64,000 bases of DNA, from contig JAKFWA010000044.1 of the NCBI GenBank assembly GCA_021732995.1, positions 1 to 64,000 on the forward strand, given 5' to 3'. The stretch is from Planctomycetaceae bacterium (GTDB lineage Bacteria > Planctomycetota > Planctomycetia > Planctomycetales > Planctomycetaceae). Positions 1 through 10,300 of this stretch are shown here, piece after piece. The notes below the pieces were generated by a model that worked only from the letters and a program-made list of their open reading frames with translations, did not search any database and was not told the DNA's origin. How positions within the stretch are numbered: the stretch's first letter is position 1; each line of letters starts with the position of its first letter. Position numbers and translations under genes: made by a program.

Positions 1-615
1 GGGCTGAATACCGATCTCACGCAACTGCTGCACGCTGTGCTGAGTTGGTTTCGTTTTCACTTCGCGGGCGGCCTTCAGATACGGCACCAGCGTGAGGTGA
101 ATGAAGAGGCAGTTTTCTTTGCCGACATCCAGCGGAATCTGGCGAATGGCTTCGAGGAACGGCAGGCCTTCGATGTCGCCGACGGTCCCGCCGAGTTCCG
201 TGATGACGACATCCACATCATCGCCGCCAAGACCGCGAATGCAGTTCTTGATTTCGTTGGTGATGTGGGGCACGACCTGCACGGTCTTGCCGAGATACTC
301 GCCGCGGCGTTCCTTCTCAATCACCTTCAGATAGATCTGCCCGGTGGTGTAGTTGGAGCCTTTGGTGAGCTGACCGTTGGAGAAGCGTTCATAGTGGCCG
401 AGGTCGAGGTCCGTCTCGGAACCGTCATCCAGCACGTAGACTTCGCCGTGCTGGTAGGGGCTCATCGTTCCGGGATCGACGTTGATATACGGGTCGAGCT
501 TCTGCATGCGGACCCGCAGGCCGCGTTGTTCGAGCAGCATGGCAACCGAGGCCGACGTCAGTCCTTTGCCCAGCGAACTTACGACACCACCGGTCACGAA
601 GATGTGCTTCGTCAT
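1..615 (-). CDS. pyrG: CTP synthase, N-terminal part (cut by window edge)
   Basis: CTP synthase makes CTP from UTP, ATP and glutamine in the cytosol. Reading the minus strand from the ATG at 615 gives [20 protein letters not shown], the family's highly conserved N-terminus with its P-loop-like [10 protein letters not shown]. Further on, the synthetase-domain segments around [29 protein letters not shown] and [12 protein letters not shown] are all visible. About 205 codons are present; the rest of the synthetase domain and the glutamine amidotransferase domain lie beyond the left edge. The gene lies 97 bp downstream of kdsB on the same strand, with a strong hairpin between them, so it may have its own promoter. 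Confidence 0.97.
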   Translation of the reverse strand, partial: MTKHIFVTGGVVSSLGKGLTSASVAMLLEQRGLRVRMQKLDPYINVDPGTMSPYQHGEVYVLDDGSETDLDLGHYERFSNGQLTKGSNYTTGQIYLKVIEKERRGEYLGKTVQVVPHITNEIKNCIRGLGGDDVDVVITELGGTVGDIEGLPFLEAIRQIPLDVGKENCLFIHLTLVPYLKAAREVKTKPTQHSVQQLREIGIQP

Positions 616-640
616 CTCACAACGTCCTGTTTCAAAAGAC

Positions 641-672
641 GAGACCCGGTTTCTACTGCGAAACCGGGTCTC
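641..672 (-). terminator. Hairpin between kdsB and pyrG, possible intrinsic terminator
   Basis: GAGACCCGGTTT (641-652) and AAACCGGGTCTC (661-672) form a perfect 12-bp stem with an 8-nt loop. Read on the minus strand it lies downstream of the kdsB stop (713) and is followed by GTCTTTTGAAA, a short T-rich tail. It could end kdsB transcription or act as a leader structure for pyrG; the weak U-tract leaves this open. Confidence 0.6.
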
Positions 673-712
673 GATTAGCTCACTCTCAATTCCCAAGAAC
701 TCTGATGCAGCG

Positions 713-1483
713 TCACGCGGCGCGTCGTCGCGCGACGAAACGAGCATAGTCATCAGGGGTGTCGATTCCAACCGTGCGGTGGGCGACTTCCGCCACTTGG
801 ATGGTCGCGCCGAGCTCCAAAGCGCGGAGCTGTTCCAGCTTCTCCAGTTGTTCGAGCCGAGACGGCGGTTGCTGCGTCAAATGCAGCAGAAATTCACGCC
901 GATAAGCATAAATGCCCAAATGTAAACGCCAAGGAGTGTCCGCTTTCAGCAAGTCGTCACGATTGCCGTCCCGGACGAATGGAATCGTGCTGCGGCTGAA
1001 GTAAAGCGCGCGCCCATCGGCGGCTTGAACCACTTTGACGCAAGAGGCTTCGTCGCGGACATGAGCCTCGGTGATCGGTGTACACAGCGTCGACATCTGA
1101 GCCGACGGGTTTTTCGCGAGGATATCCACCACTTTGTCGATCGCGGTGGGATCGATGTCAGGCTCATCGCCTTGGATGTTGACGATGATGTCAGCGTCCG
1201 CACAGCACCGCCGGACGACTTCTGCGATTCGGTCGGTTCCGCTGGGATGATCGCCCGTCATTTCGACTTTTCCGCCGAACGCATGCACGGCTCCGACGAT
1301 TTCGAAGCTATCGGTGGCCACAATCAAGTTCGGTTGGCAGCCGGGATCGGCCTGCAGCACTCGCGCGAGAGATGCGGATTCCCAAGTGTGCTGAATCAAT
1401 GGCTTGCCGGTTTCGCTGAGCAGCATCTTGCGGGGCAAACGAGACGACTGCAGCCGCGCCGGAATGAACCCAACCACATTCAT
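713..1483 (-). CDS. kdsB: 3-deoxy-manno-octulosonate cytidylyltransferase
   Basis: The 256-aa protein matches the normal length of KdsB, which activates Kdo as CMP-Kdo for lipid A-core assembly in the cytosol. The N-terminal nucleotide-binding motif [15 protein letters not shown], the [11 protein letters not shown] segment and the metal-binding NIQGDEPDI are all present, as is the C-terminal [11 protein letters not shown]. An AAGGATG Shine-Dalgarno lies 5 nt before the ATG at 1483. The gene implies a Gram-negative, LPS-type envelope, as known for planctomycetes. It precedes pyrG on the same strand, which would supply its CTP, although a hairpin separates them. Confidence 0.96.
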   Translation of the reverse strand: MNVVGFIPARLQSSRLPRKMLLSETGKPLIQHTWESASLARVLQADPGCQPNLIVATDSFEIVGAVHAFGGKVEMTGDHPSGTDRIAEVVRRCCADADIIVNIQGDEPDIDPTAIDKVVDILAKNPSAQMSTLCTPITEAHVRDEASCVKVVQAADGRALYFSRSTIPFVRDGNRDDLLKADTPWRLHLGIYAYRREFLLHLTQQPPSRLEQLEKLEQLRALELGATIQVAEVAHRTVGIDTPDDYARFVARRRAA

Positions 1484-1690
1484 GAAGACATCCTTGTCAG
1501 TCTATGAGAACCTCTCGGAAACACCGATGTGGAAGCGTCTTATGACCCGTCCGTGAAACTCGTCAATCCAAATCTCCGATTGTTGGCCTGACCGGCGACA
1601 GAATTCTTGGCGACTGTTTCAATCTGCCGGGCTCCATTTGCGTTGTCGTCGCATTCCAGTGTTGTTTCTCGGTTGTTGAAAGGTTCCTCC

Positions 1691-2821
1691 ATGCGTCGGT
1701 TGTCGGTGACTCCGCGTCAGAATTGGCCAGCCATCGTTGAGTCGCAAGGCATGCTGTATCACTCCATCGACGACGTGCCGTATTGGGACGAAGGCGTCTG
1801 TTACGAATTCACGTCACGTGAGATCGATCAACTGGAAGCGGCCACGCTGGAACTCAACCGCATCTGCCTGAAAGCGGTTCAGCACGTGCTGGACGAGAAC
1901 CGGCTCGAGCAGTTTCTGATTCCGGACGCCTTCCATGACTACGTTCGCGCGAGTTGGAATGATGACGATCCGACGATCTATGGCCGGTTTGACCTCTGCT
2001 TTGACGGTCAATCGCCGCCCAAGATGCTGGAGTTCAACGCGGATACTCCGACGGGAGTAATCGAGTCGGCCGTGATTCAATGGCACTGGCTGAAGGATCT
2101 GTATCCGACTCGCGACCAGTTCAATTCGCTGCACGAGAAGTTGATCGGCGCCTGGACGTGGCTGCGACGCAACTCAGACTTGGGCAGCCAGACGCTTTAC
2201 TTCGCCGGACTGGAAGCGGAACTCGAAGACTTCATGAATGTGAACTATCTCCGCGACACTGCGATTCAGGCGGGCTGGAAGACGGAGTTCATCGACATGT
2301 CGCAGATCGGCTGGCACGACATGCGCCGTCGGTTCCTGGACCTCAACGATCAGCCGATCGACTTGTGCTTCAAGCTCTACCCGTGGGAATGGCTGCAGCG
2401 GGAGAGCTTTGGCGAGAACATCCTCTTTACGCGCACTCAATGGATCGAACCTGCCTGGAAGTGCCTGTTGAGCAACAAGGCCATTCTGCCGATTCTGTGG
2501 GAACTGTTCCCCGGTCACGAGAACCTGCTGGAAGCGTCTTTCGAGCCGCTCGCGTCCGGCGAGTATGTCGCGAAGCCCATCTTCAGTCGCGAAGGTGCCA
2601 ACATCCGCTGGTTCCGGAACCATGAAGAGCACTTTGCGACGGATGGCCCCTACGACGGTCCGTCGGTGTATCAAGAGGTTTGCGAACTGCCCAATTTCGA
2701 TGGCTTCCATCCGTGCCTGGGAAGCTGGATCGTGGGCGATGAAGCTGCGGGGCTGGGCATCCGCGAAGACGAAACTCTGGTGACGGGAAACCTCAGCCGC
2801 TTTGTGCCGCACTACTTTTAG
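1691..2821 (+). CDS. Glutathionylspermidine synthase-like ATP-grasp protein (YgiC/YjfC type)
   Basis: The 376-aa protein resembles the synthetase domain of the glutathionylspermidine synthase family without the amidase domain, as in E. coli YgiC and YjfC (about 386 aa). Visible family segments are YGRFDLCFDG, the ATP-grasp stretch LEFNADTPTG, LCFKLYPWEWL, PAWKCLLSNKAILPILWE, YVAKPIFSREGANI and the C-terminal IREDETLVTGNLSRFVPH. Such proteins ligate peptides or amines with ATP; the real substrate is unknown and YgiC itself has not been shown to make glutathionylspermidine. I take the ATG at 1691 because the family homology begins there and AAAGG lies nearby, although the frame is open further upstream. 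It is divergent from kdsB and convergent with the SUKH-like gene. Confidence 0.85.
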   Translation: MRRLSVTPRQNWPAIVESQGMLYHSIDDVPYWDEGVCYEFTSREIDQLEAATLELNRICLKAVQHVLDENRLEQFLIPDAFHDYVRASWNDDDPTIYGRFDLCFDGQSPPKMLEFNADTPTGVIESAVIQWHWLKDLYPTRDQFNSLHEKLIGAWTWLRRNSDLGSQTLYFAGLEAELEDFMNVNYLRDTAIQAGWKTEFIDMSQIGWHDMRRRFLDLNDQPIDLCFKLYPWEWLQRESFGENILFTRTQWIEPAWKCLLSNKAILPILWELFPGHENLLEASFEPLASGEYVAKPIFSREGANIRWFRNHEEHFATDGPYDGPSVYQEVCELPNFDGFHPCLGSWIVGDEAAGLGIREDETLVTGNLSRFVPHYF

Positions 2822-2840
2822 ATTGTTTTTGCTCGACCTC

Positions 2841-3410
2841 TTACAGATCGGCGATGGGCTCGGCGAGGTTCTCCAGTTCTTGAGTCCAGAATGTTCTCGG
2901 TGCGACCGCACTGGCGTCGATGCGCGTCAGCTCTTGCTTCAGCGTGTCGAGGGCGGTTGCCGGGATCTGATTGAAGAAGAAGGCGTTCTCGCCGTTCGCT
3001 TCGACAGCGGCGCGGACCATGTTGCGATAGGCGAGCAGCGATTCCGCCAACTGGCGGACCGAGCTATTCATGAACGTGCGCCGGAAGTTTTCCTCCTGTT
3101 CGAGTATCACAATCTCGCCACGCTGCTGCTCGTCGACGGCGATCGGGTTGCCTTCAGCGTTGCCGCCCAGGATTCGATAACGCGCGAACTTTGGCAACGC
3201 TTCGTAGGCGTCAGTCACCGTTGGGCATTCGTCTTCAGCCGTCTGGAACTCCAGATACGGCGCTGCGGATGAGGGCAGTCCACACTGCATGAGGAACTGC
3301 TTGTCATCGTCGTTAATCGCAAGGGCCTGAACAGCATTAGCTGGGAAGGTCTGCAGTCGCTCGTTCGGATCTGAACCCCATTGAGCGGCGAATTCTTCGG
3401 GCGTGAGCAT
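2841..3410 (-). CDS. SUKH (SMI1/KNR4-like) family protein
   Basis: This 189-aa cytosolic protein has the SUKH pattern, closest to SUKH-4-type immunity proteins: FLMQCGLPSSAAPYLEF near residues 39-55, then YRILGG, a D-x-x-Q-x-GEIVIL segment, and NSSVRQLAESLLAYR. SUKH proteins often neutralise nuclease or other polymorphic toxins, but some have housekeeping roles. No toxin gene is adjacent; the gene follows the MobA-like gene by 19 bp on the same strand and is probably cotranscribed. No strong ribosome binding site was seen. The family call is by motif and the immunity role is inferred. Confidence 0.6.
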   Translation of the reverse strand: MLTPEEFAAQWGSDPNERLQTFPANAVQALAINDDDKQFLMQCGLPSSAAPYLEFQTAEDECPTVTDAYEALPKFARYRILGGNAEGNPIAVDEQQRGEIVILEQEENFRRTFMNSSVRQLAESLLAYRNMVRAAVEANGENAFFFNQIPATALDTLKQELTRIDASAVAPRTFWTQELENLAEPIADL

Positions 3411-3429
3411 GACGCGCTTTCAACTTAAC

Positions 3430-4098
3430 TTATAGCGAGCCGACCGGCTTCGAAGTGTCGCCGAACCGTTCGAGCAACCGGGCGTAGTCGGCGGGCGTGT
3501 CGAGATCGATCAGCACGGTATCGCTTGCCACCGGAACTTCGAGCACTCGCTCAGGTTTTGATTTCACAAGCCAATTGATTCCCTGATCGGGCGGAATCGC
3601 AGCCACTTCATCGGCCAGGCTCCAGCGAAAAAGCGTGGGGTGGCCGCGCTGTCCGCGATGAGTCGGCAACAGGATGTCCGCATTGTGCTGATGCCAATTT
3701 TCAAGCAGGGTTTTCAGCACATCCGGCTCCAGCACAGGATGGTCCGCCGGGACCAGCAGCCAGCCATCGTCAGGCTGCGGATCGCACTGTTCCACGAGAG
3801 CCTGCAGTCCATGTTGCACACTGGCCCGCATGTCGGGCGGATCGATGTCGGGCTGCACGAGCAGTGCGGTGTGCTGCTTCGCAATCTCCGCAATCTGATT
3901 CTCCGAGCGTCGCGTCACGACCACGATGCCGGACACGCCAGCTTGGTTCAGTGTATCCAGCAGGCGGGACAATACAGGTCGCCCGCCGAGGTCGAGCAGA
4001 AGCTTCGGACATCCCATGCGGCGACTCAGCCCAGCCGCAGGGATCACCGCGAACACTCGCTTTGGATTAGAGACGGCGGAGGCGTCTCGCTCGTTCAC
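3430..4098 (-). CDS. MobA/MocA-like nucleotidyltransferase
   Basis: The 222-aa protein starts with the NTP-transferase signature VIPAAGLSRRMGCPKLLLDL (residues about 18-37) and has a central LVPADHPVLEPDVL with the metal-binding Asp, followed by HPTLF, typical of the MobA-like and MocA (molybdopterin cytidylyltransferase) group. Likely activity is transfer of a nucleotide from NTP to a phosphate acceptor; MocA-like cytidylylation of molybdopterin is one possibility, since a molybdoenzyme lies at 60215. Its ATG overlaps the stop of the HD gene as ATGA, so translation is probably coupled. The substrate cannot be fixed from sequence. Confidence 0.8.
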   Translation of the reverse strand: MNERDASAVSNPKRVFAVIPAAGLSRRMGCPKLLLDLGGRPVLSRLLDTLNQAGVSGIVVVTRRSENQIAEIAKQHTALLVQPDIDPPDMRASVQHGLQALVEQCDPQPDDGWLLVPADHPVLEPDVLKTLLENWHQHNADILLPTHRGQRGHPTLFRWSLADEVAAIPPDQGINWLVKSKPERVLEVPVASDTVLIDLDTPADYARLLERFGDTSKPVGSL

Positions 4099-4673
4099 GA
4101 GGCACCCTCGGCCGGTTGAGGCAACAGTCCCAACTCGGCGGCGTGGGGCTGCAGTGCGGCGATGCAGAAGTCGATGTGTTCGTTAATTTCGACTCCGAGA
4201 TCCGCCGCTCCGCGCGTGATGTCGTCGCGATTCACCGCCGCCGCGAAGGTGATCTGCTTCAGCTTCTTCTTCACACTGGAGGCCGTCAGGCCTTCGAGCC
4301 TTCCGGGGCGAACCAGCGCACAAGCCGTAATGAAGCCGCAGAGCTCGTCGCAGGCGTACAAGGTTTTGTCCAGACGCGAGACGCGCGGGCAATCAGGCAG
4401 GTAGTCCGCGTGAGATTTGATGGCGTAGATGACTTCTTCCGAATAGCCGCGCGATCGCAAAATCTCGGATCCCTTCAGCGGATGGTCTGGGGGATCGGGC
4501 CAACGTTCGTAGTCAAAGTCGTGCAGCAGACCGACCGAGCCCCACTTCTCTTCGTCTTCGCCAAACTTGCGGGCGTAGGCACGCACCGCAGCTTCAACAG
4601 CGAGCATGTGCCGCACCAGACTTTCGCTCTGCGTGTATTCGCGAACCAGGGCCAGATCGTCAGCTCGACTCAC
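4095..4673 (-). CDS. HD-domain hydrolase
   Basis: The 192-aa protein has an HD-type metal-dependent phosphohydrolase layout: SLVRHMLAVEAAV (first His), GLLHDFDYERWPDPPDHP (HD pair), IKSHADYL and LDKTLYACDELCGFI. Members of this group are often annotated as HAD- or HDIG-like hydrolases of unknown substrate. I choose the GTG at 4673, because GAGGAG lies 6 nt upstream and this removes an overlap with the preceding VWA gene, which ends at 4706; the longer reading frame up to 4790 has no such signal. It forms a tight unit with the MobA-like gene (ATGA overlap) and then the SUKH-like gene. Confidence 0.8.
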   Translation of the reverse strand: MSRADDLALVREYTQSESLVRHMLAVEAAVRAYARKFGEDEEKWGSVGLLHDFDYERWPDPPDHPLKGSEILRSRGYSEEVIYAIKSHADYLPDCPRVSRLDKTLYACDELCGFITACALVRPGRLEGLTASSVKKKLKQITFAAAVNRDDITRGAADLGVEINEHIDFCIAALQPHAAELGLLPQPAEGAS

Positions 4674-4705
4674 CTTGAACTCCTCACAGCCCGCGGGCAG
4701 GTTGC

Positions 4706-7195
4706 TCAGACCAGATTCGACAGCTTGCGCAGCGTCCATTCGACCAGCAGCAGACCGATCAGCACGGTGAAGGTCAGCCACGTGCTCCACAGTGGGAACA
4801 CTTCGACGGACGTTTCCGTCAGACGCGGCGGCTTGAACGATGCGAACACGTCGGACACGTTGTCGAGTTCGCAGCTCTGACCGTTCGTTTCAGCGGCGAT
4901 GTTCTGCTGCAGTGATAGGTTGCGAGTGGCACTGCGGCGTTCGATCGAGAGATTCTGTACCTGAAAGTAAACGTCAACCGGTTCTTTGGTGACAGGATCA
5001 TTCACGCGCACGACGTAATCACCGGCATCGCTCACAGGAATGCGTGTTTCGAAGATGCCGGGTCGATACTCGGTCAGCGACAGCGAACGAGTGCGATCCA
5101 GGGCTTGCGTCGATCGGCCTGGTAACCACATATCGCCGGTCAGATGCCGATCCTGCAATGTCTCGCCGGTCAACGGTTCAAAGTTCTCATCGAAGGCTTC
5201 CACCGTCACGAGCACTTGCTCGTCGGGTTGATACTGCTGTCGATCGGTCCGCACCACGAATCGCTTCTGGCTACCAAGAGCGTGACTCAAGCCCAGCCGA
5301 TGAATGAGCTGGCCCCAGAACTGGCGGTAGTACAATTCCCCATAGCGGCGACGCAGACGCCACATTTCGTTGTGAGCGATGTAGACCACTTCGCCGCGGC
5401 CGTACTTGCGGATCGCAATCAGCGGCTGTGGAGTTTTGCCGTCAACGCAGAAGTCGGTGGGATGCTCGGCCAGCACGGTCGTGGAGCTCGTCTCGACGCG
5501 CTTCACCGGCTGATACCACGGCAACTGTCCGAGGTTCGCCCAGGCGCGGGAGTTCTCGGCGGCTGATTGGCCGAGTGTCATGAAGTCGTACTGTGATGCC
5601 ATCGGTGAGAGTCGGAACTCAAATTCGCGGCTGTCGCGCGGCCGGCCGTCGGGATCAACAATGACCGGCAGCATGTCGGCGATGGGCGTTCCGGCGAGTT
5701 CCCCAGGTCCGAAGCGCGGACCAGCCATGACGACCAGACCGCCGCCGAACTTCCCCACGAATTCTTTAGCCATTTCGGCGAACCGAGTGCTCAGCGCCGA
5801 CGCTGGCATGTCGCCGAGGAACAGTACGTCGTGCTCGAAGAACTGATTTCGGGGTAGCGTCACCGTTGGCAGAAACAGCTCGTTGGTTTCACGCACAACA
5901 GGGTCAGACGACCGCAGGTAGGTTCGGAATCCGCGCAGGCCGACCAGTTTGTCGCGATGGAAGACTTCTTTCACGAAGCGCCACTCCCAGGTGGGTTCGT
6001 ATTCCACGAACAAGAGTCGCAGGAAGTCGTCGATGACGGTCACTTCACGCGTCGCGCGGTTGTTCTGTTCAACGATCTCGCCGGGCAACGCTTCGACCTC
6101 GGCCGAGAACACGAATCGACCGGCCTCTTGCGGTGTGAAGGGAAACTCCAGCAGCGTTGAGGGGCCGGTCAGCGTGACCGAGCGGTCGCCGACATTGAGC
6201 TGCTTTGACTGATCGACGGCCTCGCTGCCAGCCTCAATCGGCTGTGCAAGTACTCGAACGGTGACGTTCTGGCCTTCCAGTTCCTGCTGTCGCAGAGTGA
6301 CGGTGACTGTGGATGACTCGGTCTTCTTCATCTTCAGAGAAGTTTGCAGGTCGACCGCGATATCCACCGCGTGGGTCGCGCCGACTCCCAAAGCAAAGAC
6401 CGGAACGCCCAACTTGCGGGCTGTCTCCAGTGGAGCGACGCCCGAGTTGTGATCAAAGTCGCTGACCACCAGCACGCCAGCCAGGTTGGCTACGGGTCGC
6501 CGCCGCAAGTCCTCGAACGCACCGCTTAACGAGGTTGTCTGGCCGGTTGGCGTCAGTTGTTGAGCGATGTGAGCTGGATCGATTGCATGCTTATCCGTGC
6601 CGCCAGCAGGAGCCAGCGACAGCGATTGCACGTCGTCGCTGTTACCGAACTGGAAGACGTTGATGTCGAACTTTTCGTGGAGAGACTTGAAGAGCCCGGA
6701 CTTGTCCTGCTTAAGCCAGCCGCGCACGAGATCGGCGCGCGTGACTTCTGTCGTTTCCGGTTTGGATTCGTTGGCGTCCTTCTCCGTTGAACCGGCGGGT
6801 TTAAGAGCCTGCAGGTCGACGGCTTTCTCGATCTTTTCCTTGAGTTCAGGCGTCAGTTGGTCGGCGATGTTCATACTGTCGGTGCCGTCGAGCAGCACCC
6901 ATAACGCCGGACGCGGATGCGATGAGAAACTCACTTCCAGAATAGGGTCGGCGAGGATCAGCAACAGGAAGCACAGCACGAAACCGCGCAGGAAGCCGAG
7001 TGCGATGCGCTGCGAGCGTTTCGCTCGCGGCTGATAACGCAGATAGAACAGCGCGGCCAGGAAGCTAAGCCCCAGACAGCCGAACAGGACCCAGGCGGGG
7101 CCGTGAGCAGCCCAGTCGGCTCCGAAAGACCACTTCACGTGGTCGATCGATTCCACGTCGCTCCGTCCCAGAAGTTTCGCAATCAGGGTGTGCAT
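4706..7195 (-). CDS. Large membrane-anchored VWA-domain protein
   Basis: The 829-aa protein has two N-terminal membrane helices (about residues 34-52 and 64-83), then a VWA-like domain whose metal site reads DGTDSM at about 103-108, a variant of DxSxS with Thr in the middle. A predicted beta-rich section follows, then the segment LLFVEYEPTWEWRFVKEVF, an amidotransferase-fold-like part (FVGKFGGGLVVMAGPRFGPG) and a C-terminal membrane helix near 805-822. It resembles BatA/YfaS-like planctomycete proteins and the paralogue at 44712-47246. It probably sits in the cytoplasmic membrane with most mass outside. Function is unknown. It lies downstream of the FG-GAP gene with a 153-bp gap. Confidence 0.75.
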   Translation of the reverse strand: MHTLIAKLLGRSDVESIDHVKWSFGADWAAHGPAWVLFGCLGLSFLAALFYLRYQPRAKRSQRIALGFLRGFVLCFLLLILADPILEVSFSSHPRPALWVLLDGTDSMNIADQLTPELKEKIEKAVDLQALKPAGSTEKDANESKPETTEVTRADLVRGWLKQDKSGLFKSLHEKFDINVFQFGNSDDVQSLSLAPAGGTDKHAIDPAHIAQQLTPTGQTTSLSGAFEDLRRRPVANLAGVLVVSDFDHNSGVAPLETARKLGVPVFALGVGATHAVDIAVDLQTSLKMKKTESSTVTVTLRQQELEGQNVTVRVLAQPIEAGSEAVDQSKQLNVGDRSVTLTGPSTLLEFPFTPQEAGRFVFSAEVEALPGEIVEQNNRATREVTVIDDFLRLLFVEYEPTWEWRFVKEVFHRDKLVGLRGFRTYLRSSDPVVRETNELFLPTVTLPRNQFFEHDVLFLGDMPASALSTRFAEMAKEFVGKFGGGLVVMAGPRFGPGELAGTPIADMLPVIVDPDGRPRDSREFEFRLSPMASQYDFMTLGQSAAENSRAWANLGQLPWYQPVKRVETSSTTVLAEHPTDFCVDGKTPQPLIAIRKYGRGEVVYIAHNEMWRLRRRYGELYYRQFWGQLIHRLGLSHALGSQKRFVVRTDRQQYQPDEQVLVTVEAFDENFEPLTGETLQDRHLTGDMWLPGRSTQALDRTRSLSLTEYRPGIFETRIPVSDAGDYVVRVNDPVTKEPVDVYFQVQNLSIERRSATRNLSLQQNIAAETNGQSCELDNVSDVFASFKPPRLTETSVEVFPLWSTWLTFTVLIGLLLVEWTLRKLSNLV

Positions 7196-7348
7196 CTCGA
7201 AAGGCCCACGAGGTCAACGAAGTGGCCGTACTGATTCCACCAGCACAGCCCGCTGCGTAGAGCATGGATGCTGAGCGACCGCAGGGAAAGTCACCGGCGA
7301 CCGCGGCGTGAAATGTTCCGCTGAAGTTGAGTCTCGCTGCGATTCGCG

Positions 7349-10300
7349 TTAGTGACCTCGCCCGACTTTCAGCCGCTCGGGATCGTGAAACAATCGCCAG
7401 AATTTCGCGCGGTCCTGCACACGAACCTGATTGGCGAACACCGGCTGATCCGGGGAACTGCTCTGGTCCGGATAGTTCTGCATGCCGACGAAGGGCAGGG
7501 GGTCGACAGTTTGTCCGAACACGGTGTTGAGGTCGGCGTCTTTGTCCCAGCCGATGTTGTGCAGGATGAAATCCCGCTTCCAGCCTGGCGGCAGTTCGTT
7601 ATTGATTGCCTGAAAGCGCAACTGCATTTCATCACCCGCTCCAACAGTGACTTGCTGATGATCCTGCTTCTGTACGAGCTGCCGCACATCACCAAATCCC
7701 GTCAGCCGACCTTCCATCGGCGGCCAGCTCAGGTGCGCCTGCAGTTGCGAATAGTCGTAGCGATCGGGACCGAAACCGGGATGCGGGATCAACTTACTGA
7801 AGCCGCGCTGTCGCAGTTCAGCAGCGAGCATCGGCTGCTCAGTGATCTTCACCTCGGCGGGCGGCTCATCCATGGTGAAGAAGATGTGGTCCCAGAAGAT
7901 CTCCATCGTGGTGGCGATGCGGACTCGATAGTCATTGGCCGCGAACTGATTCGACAGGTCGACAACGATCGTCTTGGTCTTTCCACCAGGGAATCCCATG
8001 TGCGGCGAGACCTGCTGCCATTCGCCCTTCGCATCCGGAATCCAGACCGATGGTGGCTGGGTGGGCTCCAAGTCAGGACGTTGCGAGATCGCGATGTTCA
8101 GCGAAGTATCGGTGGGCCGCATCCAACCCGTCAGGAACAGTTTGACTTCCTTGGGCTGCGGCAGCTTGCCGAGGTCCAATTCGACGAAGTGCGGTTCGGT
8201 GTAGCCCTGTTTGATGCGCACGTCCCAGGCTCGCAAGTAGTTCTCGTCGTGATCCTTAATCACCGGCAGCACGTCACGCCCGCGTTGATCAACCGCACGA
8301 ACTGGAGAATGTTTGGTCCGCACGGGGTGCAGCTTGAATTCAGAGATACTCGCCGGGCCAACCTTTTCATTGGAGAAGATTTCCGTATCCGCCGGATGAT
8401 CGACAGCCAGCAGCCGGACGGAATCGAAGTAGGTGATCTCCCACAACTCTTCCGTGAGCGACAGGTGGTACTCGCCATTCTTAGGTCGCAGTTTGTCGCC
8501 ATCAACTTTGAGGTATTCCCAGTCGCGGCACGGAGCATGAACGCCCTCTGCGAATTGCAGGCCGATGGGTGCTCCCCACAGGCAATCCGTCACGAAGGTA
8601 AACTTCTCGCCGTCCCACGTGTAGAGGTAGGGACAGGAGCCTTTGAGTCGCTGCTGCAGGCAAATGGCGGTGTTCGGTTTGGGGGCGAGCAACTGGTCGG
8701 GGACGCCGTTGGTCCAGAAGACTCGAGCGGCGTCCGCCTGCGTCTGCTTGCCCATGCCGAAGTGTGTGCATTGCCGAGTCACCACTTGGACCTGATAATT
8801 CAGCCCAGTTTTCAGCTCGATCATGCTGCCGATGCCGTGCATATTGACGCGTTCGTTGCGGCGTTGCGGATCTTTGTCGTCTTCTCCGCGGATCGGCAGT
8901 CGCAGCGAACCGTTGGCGTTGCCGCCATCATTGATGGCCAGACTCACTCGATCCTGAAACGCAATGGCCAAATCGAGATCGCCATCGCCGTCGATGTCTT
9001 CCACGTCGATCGCTTTGATCTCGCTCCCCAAATTCTGCGAGAGGGAATCGCTGCGCTGAAACTGTGCTGCCGGTCCGCCACGCGAGACTTCAGTCATGGC
9101 GCCTGACCAACTCAGGACATCAAGGTAGCCATCATTGTCGTAATCCCAAGTCAGCAGGCCAGTGGCGGTTGCTTTTGCGATCGGCTTGGGCTTCTGAAAC
9201 TTGGTAACTCCCGCATCTGGATTTGTTGTGCCTTGGTACATCACTCCCGCAGAGTTACCGGTAATCAAATCCCATGAAAAGTTCGCGTCGCTATCAGTCA
9301 CTGCGACTGCTTGAACATCTTTGGCAGGACCATCGTCACCCGAGAATGGCTGCCAGCGAAATTGACCATGCAGCAGGTTCTCAAGGTACCCGCTAACTCC
9401 GTTGCCGACGCACACGACGTCGGTCGAGACGTTGCGGTTCCAGTCGACGGCAACAAGCTGATGAATGGCAGTCTCCGCTGGCGGCATTGTCGAGAACTTT
9501 GTCACGTTGACGAAGCTTAGATCGTCCCGATTCTGCCACAGCGTCATGCCAGCTTTGGCCGAGACCACCAGATCGAGGTCTCCGTCATGATCGAAGTCCA
9601 GGGGCAGGGTGGTGATGACGTCAGCAACGCCCTCGAACATGCCCGGAACCAACGGGACCGGTTTTAGTTCAAGACCCATTCCATTCGGACCGGCCTGATT
9701 CAACAGCAGCTTTAATCCGCTATCTCCCCAGACGACGAGATCTAGCCTCGAGTCTGCACACTCGCCACCGTTCGGCGCCTTGAAGCCTTTGAGTTCCGTG
9801 CGGTCGCGATTGATGTCGAACAGCGCGAAACCTCGCGTACCTGCGGGAAGGTCGGCGCTCGCGACTTCGGTGAACTCGGCGCCGTTCTTCGTGACGACGC
9901 TCAGTTTATTATCGGTCACAATAATAACATCGACTTGACTATCGGCGTCGAAGTCGGCCATCCGCACGGCTTGGATCTGGTCCAACTGTTTGATGGGCGC
10001 GCTGACGTTTAGCTTCACGTCAATCGCCGGCGCGAAAGATGGGGCGGGCAGCCGCGTGTGAGCGTAGTATTCCGCGCTAAAGTCGTGCTGCATGTACTCC
10101 AGCAGGTGTCGCTGCACGCGCTTGGAGTCGAGTTGCCAGGCGACCTCAGGGCGCAACACGTTAGTCAGCACCGCGACCATGCCGCGTAGTTGCTGCCAGC
10201 TCTTGGCGTCATCGGCGCCTTTGACAGCTTCTGCCGCGGCAATCGCTTTGTCGACATGCTGATGCAGATTCAACCGCGCGAACTTTTCGACGCGTTCGAC

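Noticed and set aside
37-678. Long plus-strand open frame opposite pyrG
   Set aside because: It lies antisense to the well-conserved CTP synthase and has no known motif; it is a shadow of the GC-rich minus-strand gene.
4674-4790. Upstream extension of the HD hydrolase into the VWA gene
   Set aside because: The GTG at 4673 has a strong Shine-Dalgarno, and the longer form would overlap the preceding gene by 85 bp.
7352-9106. 584-codon plus-strand open frame opposite the FG-GAP protein
   Set aside because: It is antisense to FG-GAP repeats with clear motifs; the length comes from codon bias of the real gene.
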